Assembly: GCF_014650555.1 (NCBI RefSeq)
Contig: NZ_BMVE01000005.1
Coordinates: 248,001-312,000, forward strand
Direction: 5' to 3'
DNA from: Streptomyces goshikiensis
GTDB lineage: Bacteria; Actinomycetota; Actinomycetes; Streptomycetales; Streptomycetaceae
DNA: 64,000 nucleotides
Below are positions 8,360-15,521 of this stretch, in pieces. Position 1 is the stretch's first letter, and every line of letters starts with the position of its first letter. The notes under the pieces were generated by a model, which made no database searches, was not told the DNA's origin, and saw only the letters and a list, made by a program, of their open reading frames with translations. Position numbers and translations under genes: made by a program.

Positions 8360-9678
8360 GACCGCGGGACCTTCCATCCGAAGCGCGCCTTCAGGGCGGC
8401 GCCGTGCGCGGGCAGGTCCTCGGCCTCGGCCAGGGTGACCACGTGGTGGGTGACCTCGGCGAGGGCGTCGCGCGTGTAGTCGACGATGTGGATGCCGCGC
8501 AGGAACGACTGGACGGACAGGCCGGAGGAGTGGCAGGCGCAGCCGCCGGTGGGCAGCACGTGGTTCGACCCGGCGCAGTAGTCGCCGAGCGAGACGGGGG
8601 CCCACGGGCCGACGAAGATCGCGCCGGCGTTGCGCACCCGGGCGGCCCAGGCGGCGGCGTCGGCCGTCTGGATCTCCAGGTGCTCGGCGCCGTACGCGTC
8701 GACGACCTTGAGCCCGTCCTCCAGGCTGTCGACCAGCACGATCGCGGACTGCTTGCCCGCGAGCGCCGGCTTGATCCGGTCCTCGACGTGCTTGGTGGCC
8801 GCGACCTGCGGCTCCAGCTCGCGCTCGACGGCGTCCGCGAGCTCCGCGGAGTCCGTGACGAGGACGGCGGCGGCCAGCGGGTCGTGCTCGGCCTGGCTGA
8901 TCAGGTCGGCGGCGACGTGCACCGGGTCGGCCGTGGCGTCCGCGAGGACCGCGATCTCGGTCGGGCCGGCCTCGGTGTCGATGCCGATCTTCCCGGTGAA
9001 GTAGCGCTTGGCGGCGGCGACCCAGATGTTGCCGGGGCCGGTCACCATGTTGGCGGGCGCGCACTCCTCGGTGCCGTACGCGAACATCGCCACGGCCTGG
9101 GCCCCGCCCGCCGCGTACACCTCGTCGACCCCGAGCAGCGCGCAGGCGGCGAGGATCGTCGGGTGCGGCAGGCCGCCGAACTCCTTCTGCGGCGGGGACG
9201 CGAGCGCGATCGACTCGACGCCCGCCTCCTGCGCCGGGACGACGTTCATGACGACCGACGACGGGTACACGGAACGGCCGCCCGGGGCGTACAGCCCCAC
9301 GCGCTCGACCGGAACCCACTTCTCGGTCACGGTGCCGCCGGGGACCACCTGGGTGGTGTGCTCGGTGCGGCGCTGCTCGCGGTGCACGATCCGGGCCCGG
9401 CGGATGGACTCCTCCAGGGCCGCGCGGACGGCCGGGTCCAGCTCTTCGAGGGCGGTCTTGAGCGCCTCGGCGGGCACCCTGACCTGCTCCAGCTCCACCC
9501 CGTCGAACTTCCGCGCGTACTCGATCAGCGCCGCGGTGCCACGATGATGGACGTCCTCGCAGATGGGCCGCACCTTCTCCAGGGCAGCTTCTACGTCGAA
9601 CTCGGCACGGGGCAGCAGATCGCGCAGGGCGCCGCCCTCGGGGAGGGCGTCACCGCGCAGGTCGATACGAGAGATCAC
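8356..9678 (-). CDS. hisD: Histidinol dehydrogenase
   Basis: A zinc- and NAD-dependent enzyme that oxidises histidinol to histidine in two steps, and the first gene of the operon. The 440-aa protein carries the family blocks YAPGGRSVYPSSVVMN, TGPGNIWVAAAKR, AGPTEIAVLAD, DLISQAEHD (with the metal/base His), TGGCACHSSGLSVQ and FLRGIHIVDYT. The start is GTG at 9678 (VISRIDLRG), the residue where relatives begin. The Shine-Dalgarno stretch GGGAGGTGATC runs straight into and through this start codon with no spacer, which is unusual. No other in-frame start preserves the conserved N-terminus. Confidence 0.95.
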   Translation of the reverse strand: MISRIDLRGDALPEGGALRDLLPRAEFDVEAALEKVRPICEDVHHRGTAALIEYARKFDGVELEQVRVPAEALKTALEELDPAVRAALEESIRRARIVHREQRRTEHTTQVVPGGTVTEKWVPVERVGLYAPGGRSVYPSSVVMNVVPAQEAGVESIALASPPQKEFGGLPHPTILAACALLGVDEVYAAGGAQAVAMFAYGTEECAPANMVTGPGNIWVAAAKRYFTGKIGIDTEAGPTEIAVLADATADPVHVAADLISQAEHDPLAAAVLVTDSAELADAVERELEPQVAATKHVEDRIKPALAGKQSAIVLVDSLEDGLKVVDAYGAEHLEIQTADAAAWAARVRNAGAIFVGPWAPVSLGDYCAGSNHVLPTGGCACHSSGLSVQSFLRGIHIVDYTRDALAEVTHHVVTLAEAEDLPAHGAALKARFGWKVPRS

Positions 9679-9718
9679 CTCCCAATTCTCTCAGACCGCC
9701 TCGCGCCACCGTCCGCCC

Positions 9719-9748
9719 GTATCACTGGCTGATACACGCCCCGCGTGT
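9719..9748. promoter_or_regulatory. Paired palindromes in the divergent hisD / membrane-protein promoter region
   Basis: Two inverted repeats nearly touch in the 124-bp gap between divergent genes. The first is GTATCA-ctggc-TGATAC (9719-9735); the second is ACACGC-ccc-GCGTGT (9734-9748). Both are perfect 6-bp arms. Their position 40-70 bp upstream of hisD fits an operator for a dimeric regulator of the his operon, of the divergent gene, or of both. No regulator is identified. Confidence 0.4.
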
Positions 9749-9802
9749 CACAGCCGCCCATTAGCGTTCCCTTACACGCAGGTGGAGCGGAGGGGGGCCG
9801 CG

Positions 9803-11443
9803 ATGACCGAGGCGCGCGCGGGCGAGGAACCGGCGGACCTCACGGAGGCCGAGCGGCTGATGTGGCGCTCGTACCGGACCGGTGACGTCTGCGACCTCAC
9901 CGCCCGGGAACGGGAACGGCAGCGCGGCGGCGCGGCGAACCGCGAGCGGAGCCCGGAGGCCGACGATCCGCACGGGGCGCGGGTCTGGGGGCCCGAGCGC
10001 GCCGTCCGCGCCCGCGTGGTCGCGCTGCTGCTGCTCCACGGCCCGCCGCCGGTGCCGGGCCGGGTGGCCGCGCTGAAGCTGCGCGGTGTGCGGATCAGCG
10101 GGAGGCTCGACCTGTCCGGCGGCACGGTCCTGCCGTACGTCGAGTTCCAGTCCTGCCGCTTCGACAGCGAGATCCAGCTGTCCGAGACCCGGTTCGCCAC
10201 CCTGCGGATGGTGAACTGCGCGATACCCCGGCTGGACGCGGCCCGGCTGCACACCGAGGGCGACCTGCACCTGCCGCGCTGCCGGGTGGCGCGCGGGATC
10301 CGCCTCACCGACGCGCAGATCGGCACGGACCTGCTGGTCAGCCAGGCCCAGCTGCGGCAGGACGGCAAGGGCCGGGCGATCGCCGCCGACGGCCTGTCCG
10401 TCGCGCAGGACTTCCAGGGCGAGCTGCTGGAGACGTACGGGGAGATCAGCCTGCGCGGGGCGAGCGTCGGCGTGTCGATGAACCTGCGCGGGGCCCGGCT
10501 GCGCAACCCGGGCGGGCGGCGCGCGCTGAACGCCCCGCAGCTGACCGTCGGGCGGACCCTGTACCTGACCTCCATCGCGATGGACTACGTCCCCGGAGGC
10601 CCGGGCTCCTCCACTCCCCCGTACGGGATCACCCAGACCCCGGTGCCCGGGCAGCGGACCCAGCGCTTCGAGTGCCGGGGCGGGCTGCGCCTGGACGACG
10701 GCCGCTTCGGCGACGCCGTCGACTTCTACGGGGCGCGGTTCACCCTGGCGCAGGAGCAGGAGGTGTCGCTGCGCCGGATCCAGACACCGGAGCTGCGGTT
10801 CGTCGGCGAGCGGCCCGAGCGGGGGCGGGTGGTGCTGTCCGGGGCGAAGGTCGTCAAGCTCGTGGACACCTCGACCAGCTGGCCGGGCCCGGGCGGGGTC
10901 TCGATCGAGGGATTCGCCTACGAGAACCTCGCGCCCCGCGGGCACTTCCCGCTGGCGCGCCGGGTGGCGTGGGTGGAGGCGGCCACGCCCGAGTACTCGC
11001 CGGAGCCGTACGAGCGCCTCGCGGCGGTGCTGCGGGCCAGCGGCGAGGACGCCGACGCCCGCGAGGTGCTGCTCGCCAAGCAGCGCCGCCGGCGGGCGAC
11101 GCTGCCCCCGGCGGCGCGGGCGTGGGGCCACCTCCAGGACTGGACGGTGGTGTACGGATACCGCCCGGGGCGGGCCGCGCTGTGGATGGCGGTGCTGTGG
11201 GCGGCGGGGTCACTGCTGTTCTCCCAGTACGACCCGCCGCCGATCAAGGCGGACGAGCACCCGCAGTGGAGCGCGGCGCTGTTCGCGCTGGACCTGCTGC
11301 TGCCGGTGATCGATCTGGGGCAGGAGGGCCAGTGGCAGCTGGAGGGCGGCTGGCAGTGGGGCGCGGCGGCCCTCGTCCTGCTGGGGTGGATCCTGGCCAC
11401 GACGGTGGCGGCGGGAGCGTCACGGCTGCTGAGGCGGGGGTGA
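9803..11443 (+). CDS. Membrane-associated protein with beta-helix-like repeats
   Basis: A 546-aa protein, often annotated in Streptomyces only as a membrane-associated oxidoreductase. No redox motif is visible to me. Residues about 85-240 form irregular repeats of the type LRGVRISGRLDLSGG...VEFQSCRFDSEIQLSETRF, with alternating hydrophobic and polar residues like a right-handed beta-helix or pentapeptide solenoid. Repeats recur around GRFGDAVDFYGARFTLA. The C-terminus has a basic helical part (KQRRRRATLPP), then two membrane segments (WMAVLWAAGSLLF and LVLLGWILATTVAAGA). ATG at 9803 is preceded by GGAGGGG. It is divergent from hisD. Function unknown; the solenoid suggests binding or scaffolding on the cytoplasmic side. 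Confidence 0.75.
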   Translation: MTEARAGEEPADLTEAERLMWRSYRTGDVCDLTARERERQRGGAANRERSPEADDPHGARVWGPERAVRARVVALLLLHGPPPVPGRVAALKLRGVRISGRLDLSGGTVLPYVEFQSCRFDSEIQLSETRFATLRMVNCAIPRLDAARLHTEGDLHLPRCRVARGIRLTDAQIGTDLLVSQAQLRQDGKGRAIAADGLSVAQDFQGELLETYGEISLRGASVGVSMNLRGARLRNPGGRRALNAPQLTVGRTLYLTSIAMDYVPGGPGSSTPPYGITQTPVPGQRTQRFECRGGLRLDDGRFGDAVDFYGARFTLAQEQEVSLRRIQTPELRFVGERPERGRVVLSGAKVVKLVDTSTSWPGPGGVSIEGFAYENLAPRGHFPLARRVAWVEAATPEYSPEPYERLAAVLRASGEDADAREVLLAKQRRRRATLPPAARAWGHLQDWTVVYGYRPGRAALWMAVLWAAGSLLFSQYDPPPIKADEHPQWSAALFALDLLLPVIDLGQEGQWQLEGGWQWGAAALVLLGWILATTVAAGASRLLRRG

Positions 11444-11477
11444 CGGGGTCCGGGTCCTGGCCATTACCCTGTGCCTC

Positions 11478-12215
11478 GTGACCACCGTTCGCCTGCCCCT
11501 CTTCCCGCTGAACCAGGTGCTGTTCCCGGGCCTCGTGCTACCGCTGAACATCTTCGAGGAGCGTTATCGCGCCATGATGCGCGAGCTGCTGAAGGCGGGC
11601 GAGGACGAGCCGCGGCGTTTCGCGGTCGTCGCCATCCGCGACGGCCGGGAGGTCGCACCGACCGCGCCCGGCCTGCCCGACCAGACGGCGCTGCCCGAAC
11701 GCGGGCCGGCGGCGGGCTTCGGCGCGGACCCGATCCAGGCCTTCCACCGGGTGGGCTGCGTCGCGGACGCGGCGGCGATCCGAGAGCGCGAGGACGGCAG
11801 CTTCGAGGTGATGTCGACGGGGACGACGCGGGTCCGCCTGCTCTCCGTGGACGCGTCGGGCCCGTTCCTGGTGGCCGAGCTGGAGGAGCTGCCCGAGGAC
11901 GCGGGCGAGGGCGCGGGCGCGCTCGCCGAGGGGGTGCTGCGGGCGTTCCGCACCTACCAGAAGCGGCTGGCGGGGGCCCGTGAGCGGTCCCTGGCGGGCA
12001 CCGAGCTCCCCGACGAGCCGTCGGTCGTGTCGTACCTGGTGGCGGCGGCGGCCGTGCTGGACATCCCGGCGAAGCAGCGGCTGCTCCAGGCCCCGGACAC
12101 GGCGACCCGGCTGGCGGAGGAACTGAAGCTGCTGCGCGCGGAGACCGCGGTGATCCGCCACCTGCCGTCCCTGCCGGCGGTGGACCTGACGCGCACACCG
12201 ACGAGCCCGAACTGA
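11478..12215 (+). CDS. Lon N-terminal (substrate-binding) domain protein
   Basis: A 245-aa protein that resembles the N-terminal domain of Lon protease but has neither the AAA+ nor the peptidase part. The signature start LPLFPLNQVLFPGLVLPLNIFEERYRAMM is typical of this stand-alone group. The second half is alpha-helical (YLVAAAAVLDIPAKQRLLQA...LAEELKLLRAE), as in the Lon N-domain bundle. Its role is unknown; substrate recognition or an adaptor function is inference. It starts at GTG 11478 and overlaps the next gene by one base (TGATG), so the two are coupled. Confidence 0.88.
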   Translation: MTTVRLPLFPLNQVLFPGLVLPLNIFEERYRAMMRELLKAGEDEPRRFAVVAIRDGREVAPTAPGLPDQTALPERGPAAGFGADPIQAFHRVGCVADAAAIREREDGSFEVMSTGTTRVRLLSVDASGPFLVAELEELPEDAGEGAGALAEGVLRAFRTYQKRLAGARERSLAGTELPDEPSVVSYLVAAAAVLDIPAKQRLLQAPDTATRLAEELKLLRAETAVIRHLPSLPAVDLTRTPTSPN

Positions 12216-12706
12216 TGGCGAAGAAGAAGCAGCCGGCGGGCACCCCGGCGATCGTGGCGCTGACCGCCGCCGGGGCCGAGTTCACGGTCCACGCGTACGA
12301 GCACGACCCGGCGCACCCCTCGTACGGCGAGGAGGCGGCGCAGGCGATGGGCGTCTCCCCCGACCGGGTGTTCAAGACCCTGATCGCGGAGGTGGACGGG
12401 GCGCTGGTGGTGGCGGTGGTCCCGGTGTCGGGCAGCCTCGACCTGAAGGCGCTGGCGGCCGCGGTCTCCGGGAAGCGGGCGGCGATGGCCGATCCGGCGC
12501 TGGCGGAGCGCACCACGGGCTACGTCCGTGGCGGCATCTCCCCGCTGGGGCAGCGCAAGCGGCTGCGTACGGTCCTGGACGCGTCGGCGTCCGCCCACCC
12601 GACCATCTGCGTCTCCGCTGGCCGCCGGGGCCTGGAGGTCGAACTCCCCCCGGCCACCCTGGCAGCCCTCACCTCGGCCACGACGTCCCCCATATCCCGC
12701 CCTTAG
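12215..12706 (+). CDS. ybaK: YbaK-type aminoacyl-tRNA deacylase (Cys-tRNA(Pro) deacylase)
   Basis: A 163-aa protein of the YbaK/ProX family, which hydrolyses mischarged Cys-tRNA(Pro). The family core is visible: VHAYEHDP...YGEEAAQAMGVSPDRVFKTLIAEVDGALVVAVVPVSGSLDLKALA, with the conserved Lys in VFKTL, and the later GYVRGGISPLGQRKRL block. The length matches E. coli YbaK. It is coupled to the preceding Lon-N gene by TGATG. The stop codon TAG at 12704-12706 coincides with the edge of an intergenic repeat array, so the last codons may be drifting. Confidence 0.9.
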   Translation: MAKKKQPAGTPAIVALTAAGAEFTVHAYEHDPAHPSYGEEAAQAMGVSPDRVFKTLIAEVDGALVVAVVPVSGSLDLKALAAAVSGKRAAMADPALAERTTGYVRGGISPLGQRKRLRTVLDASASAHPTICVSAGRRGLEVELPPATLAALTSATTSPISRP

Positions 12707-12883
12707 CCTGGCCGGCTCCCGAGGCGCGACTTCAGCCTCGCCGGCGCTTGAGGCGCGGCCCCGGCTGATTCAGCCTCGCCAGCGTTCAAGGCGCGGGTCC
12801 GGACGCCTCAGCCTGGCCGGCGTTTGAGGCGCGGCCCCGGCCGATTCAGCCTCGCCGGCGTTTCAGGCGCGGCCCCGGCCGTT
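12705..12883. repeat. Tandem array of a 38-bp intergenic repeat
   Basis: Four full units begin at 12733, 12771, 12809 and 12847 (spacings 38, 38, 38 and then 37 to the next element). Consensus start is CAGCCTCGCCGGCGTTTGAG, followed by GCGCGGCCCCGGCCGATT. A shorter, diverged unit of 28 bp begins at 12705 on the ybaK stop codon. The 37-bp unit at 12847 leads directly into the longer dispersed element at 12884. No coding frame is conserved across units. Confidence 0.9.
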
Positions 12884-12965
12884 CAGCCTCGCCGGCGTTT
12901 GAGGCGCGGGTCCGGGCAGAGCCCGGCGAACGGTGGAAGGGCGGGTAGGGGACGGCCCCGCGCAG
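12884..12965 (-). repeat. Dispersed intergenic repeat element, copy 1
   Basis: An 82-bp element that begins with the 38-bp array's core and continues with a hairpin (CCGGGC-aga-GCCCGG at 12912-12926) and a conserved tail GGTGGAAGGGCGGGTAGGGG. The same element occurs in the other orientation at 61400-61480 with 5 substitutions and a 2-nt gap. It lies just after the stop of the membrane gene at 12979 (minus strand), where it might act in mRNA 3' processing or termination; this is inference. Confidence 0.85.
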
Positions 12966-12978
12966 CGGCAGCTCCGGG

Positions 12979-13656
12979 TCAGTCCTGCGGCGGCCTCGGC
13001 AGGAGGCCGTCCGGGGTGGTGTAGGCCCCGGCCCAGGGCTCGGCGGCCGGCGGGTCCTTCGGACCCCAGACGGCCGTGAGCCCCAGGTGCACCAGGATCG
13101 CCACCATCGGCCACCCCAGCAGCACCCCGTACGCCAGCAACTGCATCGGCGCGTCGAAGGGCACCCCCTTCCCCGCCTTCCCGGCCGCCACCACCAGGTC
13201 GGACGTCGGGCCGAGCCACAGCCCCACCCGCCACCCCACCAGCGCGGCGAACACGGAGCCCACCCCGAGCCCGATCACCAGCGGCACGCCCCCGCGGCGC
13301 CGCCACAGGAACACGGCCACCGCGCTCAGCGCGCCCAGCCCGGCCGACAGCAGCAGAAACGTACCGTCGGACCCGATCCGCCCCTCGCTCTCGGTGTTCC
13401 GCAGGAAAACGGCCTCCCCGTTGGAGACGTACTGCACCCGCGGCGCGAGCCACACCCACAGCGCCCCGAGGAGCACCCCGGCCACACCCACCAGCAGGGC
13501 CACGGCGGCCCCGTCGCGGATGTCCGCGGGAGTGATCGCGTTCTCGGCGGCGGCGGAGTCGGCGGAAGAGCCGCCCGGCTTCTCGGGCGGCAACGCCTCC
13601 GACGGCGGGTCGGACGGAGAAGGAGACGGCGGGGTCACGGCTTCGGTCACTCCCAC
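12979..13656 (-). CDS. Four-helix membrane protein of unknown function (possibly DUF2567-like)
   Basis: A 225-aa protein with a hydrophilic Pro/Ser/Glu-rich N-terminus of about 45 residues. Four membrane segments follow (near 50-70, 100-117, 124-148 and 172-194). Between the first two is an exposed loop, APRVQYVSNGEAVFLRNTESEGRIG, likely extracytoplasmic. It lies 43 nt downstream of the ABC permease on the same strand, so it may belong to that transporter's operon. The architecture recalls DUF2567 proteins, but I cannot confirm this. GTG at 13656 or 13650 is the start; the ribosome binding site does not decide between them. Confidence 0.7.
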   Translation of the reverse strand: MGVTEAVTPPSPSPSDPPSEALPPEKPGGSSADSAAAENAITPADIRDGAAVALLVGVAGVLLGALWVWLAPRVQYVSNGEAVFLRNTESEGRIGSDGTFLLLSAGLGALSAVAVFLWRRRGGVPLVIGLGVGSVFAALVGWRVGLWLGPTSDLVVAAGKAGKGVPFDAPMQLLAYGVLLGWPMVAILVHLGLTAVWGPKDPPAAEPWAGAYTTPDGLLPRPPQD

Positions 13657-13699
13657 ATCGTGCCAGGTGTTCGGGGCGGCGGGTCTGCCGGCATCGGCG

Positions 13700-14476
13700 T
13701 CAGCCGACCGCCGCCCGCCGGTAGGCCCACGTGGCGACGGCCAGGGACAGTACGCCCACGGCCCCGCAGACCCCGAGGTCGAAGGCGACCGTCGCCCAGT
13801 CCGGATGCGGCGCGAAGGTCCGCGCGAACGCCTCCACCCCGTACGTGGAGGGCAGCAGGTCCCGCGCCCATACGATCACGCCCGGCATCCGCTCCGGCGG
13901 CAGCACGCCCAGCAGCAGCGCCGCCGACATGCCCAGCTGCCCGGCCAGCGTGGCCAGCTCCTGCCGCGGCGCCAGCAGGCCCAGCGCCGCGCCCAGCCCG
14001 GCCAGCGCGGCCCCCGCCAGCGGCACCACGGCGGCCAGGATCCACAGGCCGCCCATCGGCAGCCCGAACAGCAGGCACCCGAAGACGGCCGTCACCAGCG
14101 TCCCCGGCAGGGTGAAGGAGGCGTACGCGGCGGCCGCGCCCAGCACCACCGACGCGGGCGGCACCGGCAGGGTCGCGTAGTGGTCGAGCCCGCCGCTCGC
14201 CCGCAGCTGCCCGAAGTACTGGGCGAGCAGGTTCAGCGCGACGAACGCGACGACCAGCACCGACGATCCGGCGACGACGGCCCGCGCCTCCGAGCCCCCG
14301 TCCACGACGCCCCGCATCAGGATCATGATCCCGACGGACTGGAAGGTCGCCACGAACAGCAGCGGGATCCGCGCGACCCGCGCCCGGGACAGCTGCGCCC
14401 GGTACACGGCCGCCAGCGCGGGGAAGAAGCGCGCCCGCGGGGCGAGCTCGGCAACGGCAACGGCACCGGCGCTCAC
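13700..14476 (-). CDS. ABC transporter permease (ABC-2 type)
   Basis: A 258-aa integral membrane protein with about six hydrophobic segments and a short N-terminal cytoplasmic part (FFPALAAVYRAQLSRARVARIPLLF). It has the organisation of ABC-2 export permeases of drug or polysaccharide type. GTG at 14476 overlaps the ATPase stop by 4 nt (GTGA), which decides the start; the longer in-frame extension runs through the ATPase gene. It pairs with the ATPase upstream. The transported substrate cannot be told from the sequence. Confidence 0.9.
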   Translation of the reverse strand: MSAGAVAVAELAPRARFFPALAAVYRAQLSRARVARIPLLFVATFQSVGIMILMRGVVDGGSEARAVVAGSSVLVVAFVALNLLAQYFGQLRASGGLDHYATLPVPPASVVLGAAAAYASFTLPGTLVTAVFGCLLFGLPMGGLWILAAVVPLAGAALAGLGAALGLLAPRQELATLAGQLGMSAALLLGVLPPERMPGVIVWARDLLPSTYGVEAFARTFAPHPDWATVAFDLGVCGAVGVLSLAVATWAYRRAAVG

Positions 14477-15510
14477 GCCTTGACCAGCCCCTTCATACGG
14501 CCGCCCAGCGCGAGGTACACGTCCTCCAGGCTGGGCGTGGCCAACGTGAAATCGTCGAGCGCGGCGAACGCCGGGCCCCCCGTGACGGCCGCCACGGCCG
14601 CCCTCGCCTCGTCCGGCGGCAGCCGCAGCACCCACCGGCGCCCCGACGCGACGGCCAGCGGGGCCAGCGCCGCGACCTCGGGCACCTCCCGGGGCGCGCC
14701 GGTCCGCCACACCAGTTCCAGCCTGACCTCGCCGGAGACCTTGGCCTTGAGTCCGGCCGGGGTGTCGCAGGCGATGACCTTGCCCTGGTCGACGACGGCG
14801 ACCCGGTCGAGGACGGTCTCGGCCTCGATGACGTTGTGGGTGACCAGCAGGACCGTGGCGCCGTGCCGCTCGCGCCGCCGGTCCACCGCCGACCAGACGG
14901 CTCGCCGGGCGACGGGGTCCATGCCGGTGGTGGGTTCGTCGAGGACGAGGACGGGCCGCTCGCCCACCAGCGCGGCGGCGAAGCAGGCCAGCCGCCGCTG
15001 CCCGCCGGAAAGTTTCTTCAGGGGCCGCCCGGCGATCTCGGTCAGTCCGAGTTCCTCCAGTACGGCGTCCCGCGCGGCCCGCGCCTGCCGGGCGCCGAGC
15101 CCGCGCAGCCGTCCCGTGGTCTCGGCGGCCAGCGCCACCGTGAGCTCGTCCAGGGCGGTGGACTCCTGCCCCAGGTACGCGAGCAGCCGGGACGCCCGCT
15201 CGGGGTGGCCCACGAGGTCGTGGCCGAGCAGGGTCACGGAGCCGGTGTCGGGCCGCAGCAGCCCGGTGAGCTGGCGGACCAGGGTGGACTTGCCGGCGCC
15301 GTTGGGGCCGAGCAGGCCGAAGATCTCGCCGCGCCGGACGTCCAGGGAGATCCCGTCGGTGGCGCGGGTCTCGGGCATGGCCGGAGCCCCGCGCCTGCCC
15401 CGTACGGCGGGGTAGGTCTTGACCAGGTCACGTACCGCGCAGACCACGTCCGAGGCCGCTTCCGCGGCCGCTGCCGTGTGCTGATCCGCTGGTGCTGTGC
15501 CCGTACTCAC
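14473..15510 (-). CDS. ABC transporter ATP-binding protein (drug/lipid exporter type)
   Basis: A 345-aa ATPase with Walker A GPNGAGKST at about 68-76, Q-loop LAYLGQEST, signature KKLSGGQRR, Walker B VLVLDEPTTGMD and switch His in LLVTHNVIEAE. About 100 residues of the DrrA-type C-terminal extension follow, ending in TPSLEDVYLALGGRMKG, the usual end of this subfamily. There is a linker insertion near residues 35-50 before the P-loop domain continues. GTG at 15510 lies 11 nt after the NYN gene stop and has no purine-rich ribosome binding site. It is coupled to the permease through a GTGA overlap. Confidence 0.93.
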   Translation of the reverse strand: MSTGTAPADQHTAAAAEAASDVVCAVRDLVKTYPAVRGRRGAPAMPETRATDGISLDVRRGEIFGLLGPNGAGKSTLVRQLTGLLRPDTGSVTLLGHDLVGHPERASRLLAYLGQESTALDELTVALAAETTGRLRGLGARQARAARDAVLEELGLTEIAGRPLKKLSGGQRRLACFAAALVGERPVLVLDEPTTGMDPVARRAVWSAVDRRRERHGATVLLVTHNVIEAETVLDRVAVVDQGKVIACDTPAGLKAKVSGEVRLELVWRTGAPREVPEVAALAPLAVASGRRWVLRLPPDEARAAVAAVTGGPAFAALDDFTLATPSLEDVYLALGGRMKGLVKA

Positions 15511-15521
15511 GAGGGAGCAGC

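Noticed and set aside
12705..12965. CRISPR array
   Set aside because: The units abut each other without unique spacers, and no cas gene is present.
12824..13024. A short frame across the intergenic repeats
   Set aside because: It simply translates the 38-bp repeat (SLAGV units). Unit length is not a multiple of three, so no repeat frame is kept, and there is no ribosome binding site.
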